Under the pieces are notes generated by a model. The model saw nothing but the letters and a program-made list of their open reading frames with translations. It was not told the origin of the DNA and searched no databases. A stretch of 64,000 bases of DNA from an uncultured Bacteroidota bacterium (GTDB taxonomy: Bacteria > Bacteroidota > Bacteroidia > Chitinophagales > Chitinophagaceae), in contig CAIJXU010000064.1 of assembly GCA_903824725.1 (NCBI GenBank), positions 213,457 through 277,456 on the forward strand, written 5' to 3'. Position 1 is the stretch's first letter, and each line of letters opens with the position of its first letter. A program made the position numbers and the translations under genes. Below are positions 16,946 to 27,103 of this stretch, one piece after another.

Positions 16946-19039
16946 ATGAAAAAGATAATTTTTTTAGCGAGTCAATTATGTATAGCGCTTTTAATGAACG
17001 CGCAAATGCCTAATTCAAATATGCCAAGATTTAATCGTTGGCTAAATAATGATGAGTTTGTCATCAATACAAAGTTGGCAGGAAAGACTGCCTCCGCTGA
17101 TTATGTTTATAATATAAACACAAAGCAATATACGCCGGCACCTCCTTTGGTTAAGGAAGAGAAATTATTAACTGTCAAAGACGGAGACCTTTTTGTGAAA
17201 ATCAATGGAGTAGATAAACAAATCACATCCGATAAAAAGGAAAAGAAGAATCCAACTTTATCCCCAGATGGACAATATGTTGCTTATACTCAAAATAATA
17301 ATTTATATACCGTTTCGGTTGCTGATTTAAAATTGACAGCCATCACCAATGAAACAACTAAGGGTATACTAAATGGTTATGCGAGTTGGGTTTATTTTGA
17401 AGAAATATTTGGCCGCCCTACTCAATATCGTGCATTTTGGTGGAGCCCAGATAGTAAATTTATTTCCTTTATGCGTTTTGATGAGCGTAATGTGCCCATG
17501 TTCCCCATCTATAATAGTGAAGGGCAGCATGGATTTGTGGAGGAAACGCGTTATCCAAAAGTAGGAGATCCCAATCCAACAGTTAAAATTGGATGGGTAG
17601 CGCCGACAGGTGGAAATATAACCTGGGCCGATTTTAATGACCAAGACGATCAATATTTTGGATGGCCTATTTGGAACCCCAACAATAATAAGATGTGGTT
17701 ATCTTGGATGGATCGTGGCCAAAATAATTTGAAGATATATGAATTAGATATGGCCAATGGATCTAAAAAAGAAGTGTATAAGGAATATCAAAAAACATGG
17801 ATTGATTTAGAAGATAGAGTGGGCGGTAGAATAAATTTTTTAGCCAATAATAAAGGATACATTGCTCAATCTGATCAAACAGGCTGGAATCAATTGTATT
17901 TGTATCAAATGGATGGTCAATTATTAAACCCAATCACGAATGGCAAATTCACTGTGACTGGGATTAAACTTGTTGATGAAAAAGCAAAGACTATTTATTT
18001 TACAGCTAGAGGTGTAGAACATTCTACTCGTATCGATTTGTATGCCGTTGGAATGGATGGTAAAAATTTTAAAAGATTAACAGCGGGTGAATTTAATCAT
18101 ACACAAACCAATCTATCTCCAGATGCAAAGCATGTGGTATCGTTGTATAGCAATGTAACCACTCCTACTACATTAGGTTTGATAGATGTAAAGTCAAAAT
18201 CAATAACAACTTTAGGCAGTTCGGTAGATTCTAATTTTAAAGTTGCAGATGTGGCTAAGACCGAATTGATTTATATTAAAAGTGAAGATGGTTTATATGA
18301 GTTACCAGCATTAGTGACATGGCCTAAAAATATGGACCCTACCAAAAAATATCCTTTATTAGTAAGTATTTATGGTGGTCCTAATGCAGGAACTGTAATG
18401 GATAGTTGGAATTATTCAAGCACACGTGAAAATTGGGCAAAGGAAGGATTGATTCAAGTTGCATTTGATCATCGTGCCAGTGGTCATTTTGGAAAAGAAG
18501 GTGTGAATTATATGTATCGCAATTTAGGTTATTGGGAAATGAAGGATTATATGACCATGGCCAAGTGGTTTATTGCTAATGGCAAAGCGGATTCTACTAA
18601 AATTTGTATTACCGGATTTAGTTATGGTGGTTATATGAGTTGTTATGCATTAACTTATGGCGCATCTGTATTTACACATGCCATGGCTGGGGGTAGTGTG
18701 ACATCATGGGAATTATATGATAGCCATTATACTGAAAGATATATGGATACTCCTAAAGAAAATCCAGAAGGTTATAAATCAAGCAGTGCAATGACTTTTG
18801 CAAAAAACTTTAAGGGCGTTTTACAATTAGTACATGGCACCATGGATGACAATGTGCATATGCAAAATTCAATACAACTTTTAAGCGCTTTGGAAGACAA
18901 TGGAAAAGAAGTTGAATTTATGTTGTATCCTGGAGGTCGACATGGTTGGGGTGGTGCCAAAGGCAAGCATTTCACTGACTTGAAAAATAAGTTTATTTAT
19001 AAATATTTATTAGAAAAGCCAGTTCCTTCCAATAAATAG
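16946..19039 (+). CDS. Dipeptidyl peptidase IV-like S9 family peptidase
   Basis: A 697-residue secreted serine peptidase with a signal peptide (ending near LMNAQ). The N-terminal half is a beta-propeller with the WVYFEEIFGRP stretch, whose glutamate pair holds the substrate amino terminus in DPP-IV. The C-terminal alpha/beta hydrolase has the triad S559 (GFSYGGY), D634 (MDDNVHMQNS) and H666 (GGRHGWGG). DPP-IV enzymes release dipeptides from peptides with proline or alanine in second position; here it probably digests peptides in the periplasm. It is monocistronic or coupled to ruvB, 18 bases downstream. Confidence 0.93.
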   Translation: MKKIIFLASQLCIALLMNAQMPNSNMPRFNRWLNNDEFVINTKLAGKTASADYVYNINTKQYTPAPPLVKEEKLLTVKDGDLFVKINGVDKQITSDKKEKKNPTLSPDGQYVAYTQNNNLYTVSVADLKLTAITNETTKGILNGYASWVYFEEIFGRPTQYRAFWWSPDSKFISFMRFDERNVPMFPIYNSEGQHGFVEETRYPKVGDPNPTVKIGWVAPTGGNITWADFNDQDDQYFGWPIWNPNNNKMWLSWMDRGQNNLKIYELDMANGSKKEVYKEYQKTWIDLEDRVGGRINFLANNKGYIAQSDQTGWNQLYLYQMDGQLLNPITNGKFTVTGIKLVDEKAKTIYFTARGVEHSTRIDLYAVGMDGKNFKRLTAGEFNHTQTNLSPDAKHVVSLYSNVTTPTTLGLIDVKSKSITTLGSSVDSNFKVADVAKTELIYIKSEDGLYELPALVTWPKNMDPTKKYPLLVSIYGGPNAGTVMDSWNYSSTRENWAKEGLIQVAFDHRASGHFGKEGVNYMYRNLGYWEMKDYMTMAKWFIANGKADSTKICITGFSYGGYMSCYALTYGASVFTHAMAGGSVTSWELYDSHYTERYMDTPKENPEGYKSSSAMTFAKNFKGVLQLVHGTMDDNVHMQNSIQLLSALEDNGKEVEFMLYPGGRHGWGGAKGKHFTDLKNKFIYKYLLEKPVPSNK

Positions 19040-19057
19040 CACCCAAAACTTTCATTC

Positions 19058-20089
19058 ATGTCCCAACCGATATTAGATAGTTCGAATAGCAATCCTTTAG
19101 ATAAAGAATTTGAGAATAGTATTCGTCCTAGGGAAATGGATGCATTTGCTGGGCAGCCTCAATTAATTGAAAACTTGAGTATTTTTATCAAGGCAGCTAA
19201 AATGCGTGGAGAGGCATTGGATCATATTTTATTTCATGGCCCTCCTGGATTAGGAAAAACCACTTTAAGTCGAATTGTTGCAAATGAAATGGGCGTTCAA
19301 ATAAAAGAAACATCAGGCCCTGTGATTGAAAAACCTAGTGACTTAGCGGGTTTGTTGACTAGTTTAGAAACGAATGATGTATTATTTATTGACGAGATAC
19401 ACCGATTAAGCACTGTCGTGGAAGAATACTTATACGCGGCCATGGAGGATTACAAAATTGACATCATGATTGATACTGGCCCCAATGCGCGTAGTATTCA
19501 AATCAATCTAAATCCTTTTACCTTGGTGGGAGCAACCACTCGTAGTGGCTTATTAACTGCACCCTTATTATCAAGATTTGGAATTAAGTCCAGGTTGGAA
19601 TATTATCCAGCCACGGTGATTGAAAAAATTATTTTAAGAAGCGCTCAAATTTTAGATGTTAAAATTAATGCGGACGCGGCAGGTGAGATTTCAAGACGAA
19701 GCAGAGGAACACCAAGAATTGCCAACGGATTATTAAGAAGGGTGCGTGATTTTGCTCAAGTATTAAATGATGGCGCTGTTGATTTAGGGATTACACAACA
19801 TGCTTTAAAAGCATTAAATGTGGATGAGCATGGATTAGATGAAATGGATAATCGTATTTTATTGGCCATCATTGAAAAATTCAAAGGAGGACCCGTGGGT
19901 ATCTCCACCATTGCAACAGCGGTGGGAGAGGAGTCAGGCACCATCGAAGAAGTGTATGAGCCTTTTTTAATACAAGAGGGATTTTTACAGCGTACCCCAA
20001 GGGGGCGTGAAGTAACTCATAAAGCCTATGATCATTTAGGAAAAAAAAGAGATCGCGGTCACTTAGACAATCCTGAATTGTTTAGGTAA
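19058..20089 (+). CDS. ruvB: Holliday junction branch migration DNA helicase RuvB
   Basis: RuvB is the hexameric AAA+ motor that, with RuvA, drives branch migration at Holliday junctions. The 343-residue protein has Walker A GPPGLGKT at 61-68, Walker [10 protein letters not shown] at 109-117, sensor 1 in [20 protein letters not shown], and the C-terminal winged helix ([17 protein letters not shown]). It follows the peptidase gene by 18 bases and ends 9 bases from the convergent response regulator gene. ruvA is not seen in the window. Confidence 0.97.
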   Translation: MSQPILDSSNSNPLDKEFENSIRPREMDAFAGQPQLIENLSIFIKAAKMRGEALDHILFHGPPGLGKTTLSRIVANEMGVQIKETSGPVIEKPSDLAGLLTSLETNDVLFIDEIHRLSTVVEEYLYAAMEDYKIDIMIDTGPNARSIQINLNPFTLVGATTRSGLLTAPLLSRFGIKSRLEYYPATVIEKIILRSAQILDVKINADAAGEISRRSRGTPRIANGLLRRVRDFAQVLNDGAVDLGITQHALKALNVDEHGLDEMDNRILLAIIEKFKGGPVGISTIATAVGEESGTIEEVYEPFLIQEGFLQRTPRGREVTHKAYDHLGKKRDRGHLDNPELFR

Positions 20090-20098
20090 GTTTAGATC

Positions 20099-20797
20099 TT
20101 ATTGGACCACCAATCTAAATCCATTTCCGTGAATATTTACAATTTCTATTTTTTCATCTTCCTTTAAGTACTTTCTTAATTTAGCAATATATACATCCAT
20201 ACTACGACCATTAAAGTAAGTATCGCTACCCCATATTTTTTTAAGTGCTTTTTCTCTAGTAAGTAAGTCATTTTTATTTTCAGCCAACATTTTTAATAAC
20301 TCATTTTCCTTTGGAGACAATACTTGTGTTTTATCATTGTACTTTAGTTCACGTAGTTTAGGATTAAAATGATATCCTGCTAAATCAAATTCTACATTTT
20401 CGGTTACTTTATTATCCTCCTCATTACGTTTGATAATGGCTTTAATTTTAAGTAGTAAAACTTCACTATCAAAAGGTTTGGTGATATAGTCATCTGCTCC
20501 TAATTTATATCCAGTAATGATATCTTCTTTTAATGTTTTAGCACTTAAAAAGAAAAGAGGTACATCAGGATCAATATCTCTAATTTCTTCGGCCAATGTA
20601 AATCCATCTACATGCGGCATCATTACATCTAATAAACAAAGGTCAAATTTTTCACGCTGAAAAGCGGCTAATCCTAAGCGGCCGTCGCGTTCAAGTGTCA
20701 CTTCGTATTCATTTAATTCTAGGTAATTTTTAAGAACTAAACCTAAATTACTGTCGTCTTCGCACAATAAAATTTTGCTTGTTTTTTTATCTTCCAT
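20099..20797 (-). CDS. OmpR/PhoB family response regulator
   Basis: A 232-residue two-component regulator. The receiver domain (about 8-120) carries the acidic pocket in LLCEDDSN and the phospho-acceptor D57 in LLDVMMPHVDG, with K107 expected in DYITKPFD. The C-terminal part is a winged-helix DNA-binding domain (LSPKENELLKMLAENKNDLLTREK and DVYIAKLRKYLKED). It is similar to RprY-type regulators of Bacteroidota. No histidine kinase gene is adjacent, so its partner must be encoded elsewhere. Confidence 0.92.
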   Translation of the reverse strand: MEDKKTSKILLCEDDSNLGLVLKNYLELNEYEVTLERDGRLGLAAFQREKFDLCLLDVMMPHVDGFTLAEEIRDIDPDVPLFFLSAKTLKEDIITGYKLGADDYITKPFDSEVLLLKIKAIIKRNEEDNKVTENVEFDLAGYHFNPKLRELKYNDKTQVLSPKENELLKMLAENKNDLLTREKALKKIWGSDTYFNGRSMDVYIAKLRKYLKEDEKIEIVNIHGNGFRLVVQ

Positions 20798-20875
20798 ATT
20801 GATTGCTTTGTGTAAAGAAACGCTTTTTATGTTTTGCTTCTAAAAAAGGGTTTCCAATGTTTTGTTAAAATATAC

Positions 20876-22588
20876 CTATTTCTTCGTACTTGTACAAAGG
20901 TCGCAAATTTTACATGGTATTGGGTTTATTTCTCCGAAATATTTTGCCAAAAAACTGCTGCGACAGGGTTCATTTTTACCCCATATATAGTCTGAAAATT
21001 GCTTCACTCTTTCCAAAAAAGCCTGTTTACGTAATTGATAATTGTCTAAGTCAATTTTGATATGTGCTGCCGATGCTCGGTTCCATAAAAATTGAACAAC
21101 GGGTTGATTTTCTTTTTGTTCAAATTGAATCATCCCCTTATTTTGTAAACTAATAAGACTGTTTTGTACAAATATTACATCACGTTGTAATAATTCTGCA
21201 AGCAGTTGTTCATTAATATATTGAGGACTATCTAAAACACCTCCGTAAGTACGTAATATGTTTTGAAGTACGATACTAAGGATGGTATTTTCTTTTTCAA
21301 AATCTTCGAGCATCTGACGATCTGCTATTACTTGAACCATCGAAGGTTTAAAGGAACTGGCTGAAAACTTTATATGCCCTTCTTGTTCAATCCACTGCAA
21401 TGCATTACGGGCCGTCATTTTATCCCATTCAAATCTTAAGCAAAAACTATCAAAATCAAATATAAACTGTTGCTTTTCACCCATGCCAATTGGTAGTTGA
21501 ACATAATCTGCTAAATCCTGGTATACTTTTTTTATGGTAGCAATAGAAGGGTATTTTTTTTCTTGGACCTTTTGCCAATATTCCCAATCATTTTGTTGAA
21601 ATAATAAGATGGCTGATGCAGGCAATCCGTCACGTCCCGCTCTTCCTGCTTCTTGATAATATTGTTCCAAACTGCCTGGAATATCATAATGAATTACAGC
21701 ACGAACACCCCCTTTGTTGATACCCATTCCAAATGCACTTGTACTCACCATGATCTGAATTTCATCACTCATCCATGCTTGTTGATTTCGTTGCCTGGTT
21801 TCAATTGACAATCCTGCATGGTATTCGGCTACCTTAAATTGATATGCTTTTAATAATTGAGTAAGTTGACTTACGTTATTTCGGGTATTGCAATAAATAA
21901 TCACCGAGCCACTTATTTCATTTAAGAGCTGTCGGCAAGTATGCAATTTAACAGGCACTTGATGAATACTATATTTGATATTAGGTCTCAAAAAAGAATC
22001 TGTTATGACAATAGCTTGTTGTAATGATAATTGTTTAATGATATCTTCCTGCACCATTGGAATAGCCGAAGCGGTCATTGCTAAAATGGGCACTTTTGGA
22101 AATAACTTTTTTAAGATAGATAGTTTGCGATAGGAAGGTCTAAAGTCATAGCCCCATTGTGAAATACAATGTGCTTCATCTATTGCGAATAGTTGAATAG
22201 TTAAGTTAGATAAAAAAGTTTGAAAATGAGATTGTGCTAATTTTTCTGGGCTACAATAAATAAATTTATATTTTCCTTTTAAAGCATCCTCTAATATTAG
22301 TGATTCAGCATCTTGAGAAAGTTGACCGCCTAAATTGACTGCGCTAATATTTTTATCCAATAAATCCTTTACCTGGTCCTGCATCAATGCAATTAAGGGG
22401 CTAATGATGACGCAAACACCTTCCTTCGCTAAAGTGGGTAATTGAAAGCATAATGATTTACCAGCCCCTGTGGGAAGTAAAGTGAGTACATCTTTTCCTG
22501 CTAATACAGCGTCAATGACTTCTTTTTGTTGAGGCCTAAATTGAGTATATCCCCAATATTGATTTAATATATCTAATGGATTTTTCAA
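20876..22588 (-). CDS. RecQ family ATP-dependent DNA helicase
   Basis: A 570-residue 3'-5' DNA helicase. Motifs are Walker A PTGAGKS at 39-45, the DEAH box at 137-140 followed by CISQWGYDFRPSY (RecQ aromatic loop), and motif VI QEAGRAGRDG. The zinc ligands fit C542, C559, C562 and C565 (in EPCRSS and PCKICDLC). Unlike classical RecQ, where the zinc site directly follows the second RecA lobe, here it is at the extreme C-terminus, after about 200 residues that look like a winged-helix region; no HRDC domain follows. This layout is found in a Bacteroidota RecQ-like subfamily. It lies 5 bases downstream of the copper ATPase gene. Confidence 0.9.
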   Translation of the reverse strand: MKNPLDILNQYWGYTQFRPQQKEVIDAVLAGKDVLTLLPTGAGKSLCFQLPTLAKEGVCVIISPLIALMQDQVKDLLDKNISAVNLGGQLSQDAESLILEDALKGKYKFIYCSPEKLAQSHFQTFLSNLTIQLFAIDEAHCISQWGYDFRPSYRKLSILKKLFPKVPILAMTASAIPMVQEDIIKQLSLQQAIVITDSFLRPNIKYSIHQVPVKLHTCRQLLNEISGSVIIYCNTRNNVSQLTQLLKAYQFKVAEYHAGLSIETRQRNQQAWMSDEIQIMVSTSAFGMGINKGGVRAVIHYDIPGSLEQYYQEAGRAGRDGLPASAILLFQQNDWEYWQKVQEKKYPSIATIKKVYQDLADYVQLPIGMGEKQQFIFDFDSFCLRFEWDKMTARNALQWIEQEGHIKFSASSFKPSMVQVIADRQMLEDFEKENTILSIVLQNILRTYGGVLDSPQYINEQLLAELLQRDVIFVQNSLISLQNKGMIQFEQKENQPVVQFLWNRASAAHIKIDLDNYQLRKQAFLERVKQFSDYIWGKNEPCRSSFLAKYFGEINPIPCKICDLCTSTKK

Positions 22589-22593
22589 GAAAG

Positions 22594-24717
22594 CTATACT
22601 AGTTTTTTATTAAATAGCCTTAATGAATTGAGCGCTAATACCACATCACTTAATCCCATAATCAATGCGCCGTAGGTGGGTCCCCAAGTACCTAATAACC
22701 CAAGCGCTGCAACGGGGATGGCGATAATATTGTATGAGAATGCCCAAATTAAATTTTCCTTAATGGTTTCATAAGTTCTTTTTCCTAACCCTAATGACAT
22801 AGGAAGATTTTTTAAGCCTTGGTTCATTAATATGACTTGTGCTGTTTGTATGGCTATATGAGAAGCATTACTTAAAGAAATACCAATAGTAGCTTTTGCC
22901 AATGCAGGTGCGTCGTTGATGCCATCCCCCACCATTGCAGTTGGATATTTTTTTACAAATGCATCTAATTGTGTCAACTTATCCGATGGGCTTTGTTCTC
23001 CAATGATTTCTTGTATGCCTAAAGCTTTTCCAATTTTATCACATTTAGATTGTCTATCGCCACTTAGTAAAATAGTATGCACCCCTTGACGGTGTAATAT
23101 TTCTATGACTTGTTTGGCTTCAGGTCGGATTTCATCTTCTACATCAATCCAACCTATGAGGGCATTGTTTTTTTGGATGTATATATTATGCCCATCTTCT
23201 ATTTTTTGATCGGCAACTATCTTATAGGAGCCTGCCCAATATTGATTTCCTTCTTTGTCTATTGCTTTAATTCCTAATCCTTTTACTTCTTCAATACTAG
23301 CCCATGCTTGCGCGCCACTTGATTTCCATTCGTTACTGATACATTTTGCAATGGGGTGGTTTGAATACTTCTCTAATGAATACACTAATGATTTAAAATC
23401 ATCTTCACTGGTCCCATCCAAAATTTTAAATTGGTGCATTGAAAAATGTCCGGTGGTTAAGGTACCTGTTTTATCAAAAACAACTTGGCGTATATCTTTA
23501 AAAGTTTCTAAGCTTTTAGCATTTTTAAATAAAACACCGTTGCGTGCGCCTCTTCCCAAACCAACTGCAATAGCCGCAGGAGTGGCTAACCCCATCGCGC
23601 AAGGACATGATATCACTAAAACAGCAATGGCCCTTAACATACTACTACCAAAGCCGATATCTGTTAAAAAATAATTTCCAATTAAAGTCAGTACTGCTAT
23701 ACTTAATACGAGTGGAACAAATACAGCACTTATTTTATCTGCTAATATTTGTACTGGTGGCTTTTCGCCTTGTGCGGCTTTGACCATTTTTAAAATATTA
23801 GCAAGTACCGTATCGTCGCCTACTGCTGTTACATAGGCTTTAATAGTACCATCTTGAATGGTACTTCCTCCCAATAATAGATCATTTTTTTTTCGTTGAA
23901 TGGGTTCGCTTTCGCCAGTGACGATCGATTCATTCACATTGGCTTCACCCCATAAAATTTTACTATCCATGGGGACCGTTTCACCTGCATTCACTAAAAT
24001 TAAATCACCTACTTTTAAAGTTTGACTTTCAACATTAAAAATAATTTCTTTATGATGTTCATCAAATACAATCATGTTGGCCATCACTTTTTGTGCGCGT
24101 ACTAAATCCTTTAAGGCACGTTGCGTGGATTGTACTGAAGCATCTTCTAAATAATTACCAAAAAAGACTAAAGTGATAATAGTAGCAGTGGTTTCGTAAT
24201 AAGCAAAAGCAATTCCTTGTCCTGATAAGGTTCCATATAAACTATAACCAAAGGAGGATAATGCACCAATGGCAACTAGAACATTCATATTAGGTATTCC
24301 ACTACGTATGCTATTCCATGCACTTTTTCCAAAATAACTCATACCCACTATAAAAACAGGAACTGTAAATGCTAATTGTACATAGGTGTTCATCAACCAA
24401 TGAATATGTATTCCTGGAATCATATGAAGTACCAATGGGAGCGTGAATAAAAAACTAAATAAAGATCGATCGGCATTATTATCCAGCCACTTTTTTTTGG
24501 GGCTAGGACCATCTTGGCCTCTCACTTTATATCCGAGTCCTTGTATCCCTTTAATCAAAATTTCTTTGTTGATTTCATCGGGCTTTTCAAACTGCACTTC
24601 CCCTTCCATGAAATTTACTTTGGGTTCATCAATGCCTTTTGATTGTAAATATTTATGTATAGATAAGGCGCAATTGGTGCAACTCATCCCGTCGACTTTC
24701 CATTGAATTGATTCCAT
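22594..24717 (-). CDS. copA: Heavy-metal (copper) translocating P-type ATPase
   Basis: A 707-residue P1B-type ATPase that pumps monovalent copper out of the cytoplasm. It has one N-terminal heavy-metal-binding domain with C13 and C16 in GMSCTNCALS, the ion-path motif CPC at 371-373 (SCPCAMGLATPA), the phosphorylated D415 in DKTGTLTTG, and the hinge GDGINDAPALA. The HP pair is present in SNHPIAK. The CPC motif favours copper or silver over zinc. It appears first in a transcript with the RecQ-like gene. A TATCTTTA box (24736-24743) lies 18-20 bases upstream. No copper regulator or chaperone gene is adjacent. Confidence 0.93.
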   Translation of the reverse strand: MESIQWKVDGMSCTNCALSIHKYLQSKGIDEPKVNFMEGEVQFEKPDEINKEILIKGIQGLGYKVRGQDGPSPKKKWLDNNADRSLFSFLFTLPLVLHMIPGIHIHWLMNTYVQLAFTVPVFIVGMSYFGKSAWNSIRSGIPNMNVLVAIGALSSFGYSLYGTLSGQGIAFAYYETTATIITLVFFGNYLEDASVQSTQRALKDLVRAQKVMANMIVFDEHHKEIIFNVESQTLKVGDLILVNAGETVPMDSKILWGEANVNESIVTGESEPIQRKKNDLLLGGSTIQDGTIKAYVTAVGDDTVLANILKMVKAAQGEKPPVQILADKISAVFVPLVLSIAVLTLIGNYFLTDIGFGSSMLRAIAVLVISCPCAMGLATPAAIAVGLGRGARNGVLFKNAKSLETFKDIRQVVFDKTGTLTTGHFSMHQFKILDGTSEDDFKSLVYSLEKYSNHPIAKCISNEWKSSGAQAWASIEEVKGLGIKAIDKEGNQYWAGSYKIVADQKIEDGHNIYIQKNNALIGWIDVEDEIRPEAKQVIEILHRQGVHTILLSGDRQSKCDKIGKALGIQEIIGEQSPSDKLTQLDAFVKKYPTAMVGDGINDAPALAKATIGISLSNASHIAIQTAQVILMNQGLKNLPMSLGLGKRTYETIKENLIWAFSYNIIAIPVAALGLLGTWGPTYGALIMGLSDVVLALNSLRLFNKKLV

Positions 24718-24804
24718 AAGGATTCATTTATGATGTAAAGATACGAAGACATTTTAGCTTATAATAAAGCATTAATACCCATTAAAACATTGTATTTGTT
24801 GACT

Positions 24805-24812
24805 TATCTTTG
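24805..24812 (+). promoter_or_regulatory. Candidate -7 box (TATCTTTG) for tsaE
   Basis: TATCTTTG matches TAnnTTTG and ends 4 bases before the tsaE ATG, so an mRNA made from it would have almost no leader. Confidence 0.45.
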
Positions 24813-24816
24813 CCTT

Positions 24817-25224
24817 ATGGATATGATTTATACTTTAAGTCAAATGGAGAGTACAGCACAGGGTTTACTGAAGAAATTTGGTAATAAACCCATCTGGGCA
24901 TTTCATGCACCCATGGGAGCTGGGAAGACCACTTTAATTACTGAATTGTGTAAACAACTAGGGGTATTGGATCGTGTGAATAGTCCCACTTTTGCTATCA
25001 TGAATGAATACCAAGTGCAGGGCAAAGTGATTTATCATATGGATTGGTATCGCTTGCAAAACGAGGCAGAAGCCAGCAGAGCAGGGGTTGAGATGGCATT
25101 AGAGGAAGCCCATTATTGTTTTATCGAATGGCCGGAGCGTGCCATACAATTATTGCCAGCAGATACCCAATATTTTGAAATAGAAATACTTGACCCTGAA
25201 CATAGACGCATTTTTATACCTTAA
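24817..25224 (+). CDS. tsaE: tRNA threonylcarbamoyladenosine biosynthesis ATPase TsaE
   Basis: TsaE is the small ATPase that works with TsaB and TsaD to make the t6A modification at position 37 of ANN-decoding tRNAs. The 135-residue protein has the P-loop PMGAGKTTL near 32-40, NSPTFAIMNEY (switch region with the threonine-serine pair) and HMDWYRL, all family hallmarks, and ends with FIEWPERA. The ATG at 24817 is used; a TTG at 24790 would add residues that overlap the promoter-like box. The alanine dehydrogenase gene follows 43 bases later, a pairing common in Bacteroidota. Confidence 0.93.
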   Translation: MDMIYTLSQMESTAQGLLKKFGNKPIWAFHAPMGAGKTTLITELCKQLGVLDRVNSPTFAIMNEYQVQGKVIYHMDWYRLQNEAEASRAGVEMALEEAHYCFIEWPERAIQLLPADTQYFEIEILDPEHRRIFIP

Positions 25225-25267
25225 GTCTTCCATCCAATTTTTGTATCTTCATAAAAAATAAGACGAT

Positions 25268-26482
25268 ATGAGTACCTTAAAACCCCAAATTGACAGTTCC
25301 ATTTTTTATGAAACGCAGGAGGAGGTTTTGGATATTCGATATAGGAGTAAACCCTTGCTCATCGGAATCCCAAAGGAAATTGCATTTCAAGAAAATAGAA
25401 TTGGTTTAATTCCCGAAGCGGTTAGCGTTTTGGTGGCCAATGGCCATGAAGTTCTAATGGAACACAATGCAGGGGAAGGAAGTCGTTATTCTGATATGGA
25501 TTACGCAGAAGCAGGTGCTAAAATTGTATTTGAGAAGGAAGAAGTCTATAAATGTCCCATCCTTGTTAAAACAGCACCCCCAGTGGAAGCAGATTTGCCT
25601 TTTTTGCAAATGCATCAAACCATTATTTCCCCATTACATTTAACTGCATTAGAAAAAGGGTTAATGGAAAAGTTAATGGCAAAAAAAATAACTGCATTGG
25701 CGATCGAAAATATAAAAGATGAAAATCAAAATTTTCCTATCTTAAGAAGCATGGGCGAAATTACCGGTAGCGCGGTAATGCTAATCGCTGGGCAATACTT
25801 AAGTAATTTTAATCAAGGTAAAGGAATATTATTAGGAGGCATAAGTGGGGTACCTCCTACAAAGGTGGTCATCATTGGGGCAGATATCATTGGTGAATTT
25901 GCAACTAGAAATGCATTAGCCTTGGGCGCGTCAGTAAAAGTGTTTGATAATAATGTATCTAGATTACAACGACTTCAAAATAACTTAGGACAGAGGGTTT
26001 GGACTAGTGTGTTGGAACCTAAAATATTAGCAAAGCAATTAAAAACTTGCGAAGTGGCAGTGGGTGCTTTGCGAAATGATTTTAGTCGTGCGCCGATCGT
26101 AGTGACCGAAGAAATGGTGGCTGCTATGCGTCCTGGAAGCATCATCATTGATGTGGCTATTGATCGCGGTGGTTGTTTTGAAACAAGTGAATTAACTAAT
26201 CATGAAAATCCAATCATGATTAAACATGGCGTCATTCATTATGGCGTACCTAATATCCCAAGTGGGTTTGCTCGAACAGCAAGCCAAGCTATTAGTAATG
26301 TTCTCATGCCTTTATTGATACAGATTGGTGACTTAGGGGGGTTGTCTGAAATTATTTGGCAACAAATACATTTAAGAGAAGGGATCTATCTATACAAGGG
26401 TGCATTAACTGATATTTATATCAGTGAAAAATTTAATCTTAAGTATACCGATTTAAATTTGTTGATTGCAAGCAAAAGCTAA
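25268..26482 (+). CDS. ald: Alanine dehydrogenase
   Basis: A 404-residue member of the alanine dehydrogenase/transhydrogenase family that interconverts L-alanine and pyruvate with NAD. The N-terminal domain has GIPKEIAFQENRIGLIPE, with the substrate-binding arginine and lysine. The NAD fold has VVIIGADIIGEFATRNA, in which the usual third glycine-rich position is changed, and the late block VDVAIDRGG is typical. The protein is about 30 residues longer at the N-terminus than classic enzymes, as in the Bacteroidota branch. It ends 4 bases from the convergent ABC ATPase gene. Confidence 0.88.
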   Translation: MSTLKPQIDSSIFYETQEEVLDIRYRSKPLLIGIPKEIAFQENRIGLIPEAVSVLVANGHEVLMEHNAGEGSRYSDMDYAEAGAKIVFEKEEVYKCPILVKTAPPVEADLPFLQMHQTIISPLHLTALEKGLMEKLMAKKITALAIENIKDENQNFPILRSMGEITGSAVMLIAGQYLSNFNQGKGILLGGISGVPPTKVVIIGADIIGEFATRNALALGASVKVFDNNVSRLQRLQNNLGQRVWTSVLEPKILAKQLKTCEVAVGALRNDFSRAPIVVTEEMVAAMRPGSIIIDVAIDRGGCFETSELTNHENPIMIKHGVIHYGVPNIPSGFARTASQAISNVLMPLLIQIGDLGGLSEIIWQQIHLREGIYLYKGALTDIYISEKFNLKYTDLNLLIASKS

Positions 26483-26486
26483 AACA

Positions 26487-27098
26487 CTAACTATTTTTGT
26501 AGTCCATTAAATTAACCTGTTGCTTACAAAACTGGTACTCTTGTGGGTCATTGCTCCCCACGATGATTAGTTTATGCAAAGCATATTGCTTGATTAGATG
26601 ATCGTAGAGTGCATAACCTTCCTTATCTAAATTACTACAAGGCTCATCTAATAATAAGATAGGACTATCGGAAAAAATTGCTAATGCTAATTTGAGTCTT
26701 TGTTTCATCCCGCTACTAAAATACCTAATCTGCTTATGTGTAGCTGATTTTAGCCCAATCAATTCAATGATTTCATCAACACTTATTTTTTGTTGTAAAG
26801 GTTTAAACGTAGCATGAAATTGAAACTGTTCAAGCGTTGTTAATTCTTCTACCAATTCTAAGTAGGGTGCTGCAAAACTAATTTGATTAAAAATGGTACT
26901 GTCTTTATGTTCCGTCCATTCGATCGTTCCTTTGGTCAAGGTGCTATAACCTGAAATGATTTGTAGTAGCGTACTTTTCCCAGAACCATTATTTCCAATT
27001 AAAGCATAATGCTGGCCTGCTTCAAAAGTATAGTCTAGATTTTTGAAAATCCATTCTTTATTGAATCTTTTGCTGGCTTGATGTAAGCTAATTTGCAT
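26487..27098 (-). CDS. ABC transporter ATP-binding protein (single-domain)
   Basis: A compact 203-residue ABC ATPase with Walker A GNNGSGKS near 36, the signature FSSGMKQRLKLA and Walker B ILLLDEPCSNLD. It has no membrane domain and no permease gene is adjacent. It sits 5 bases after lpxA at the end of the lipid A operon, a position where Bacteroidota often have such a gene. A role in envelope lipid or lipopolysaccharide transport is possible from context only. Confidence 0.85.
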   Translation of the reverse strand: MQISLHQASKRFNKEWIFKNLDYTFEAGQHYALIGNNGSGKSTLLQIISGYSTLTKGTIEWTEHKDSTIFNQISFAAPYLELVEELTTLEQFQFHATFKPLQQKISVDEIIELIGLKSATHKQIRYFSSGMKQRLKLALAIFSDSPILLLDEPCSNLDKEGYALYDHLIKQYALHKLIIVGSNDPQEYQFCKQQVNLMDYKNS

Positions 27099-27103
27099 AT
27101 TGA

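Noticed and set aside
23255..23674. Plus-strand frame opposite copA
   Set aside because: It is antisense to the P-domain region of a clear copA and its composition mirrors that strand.
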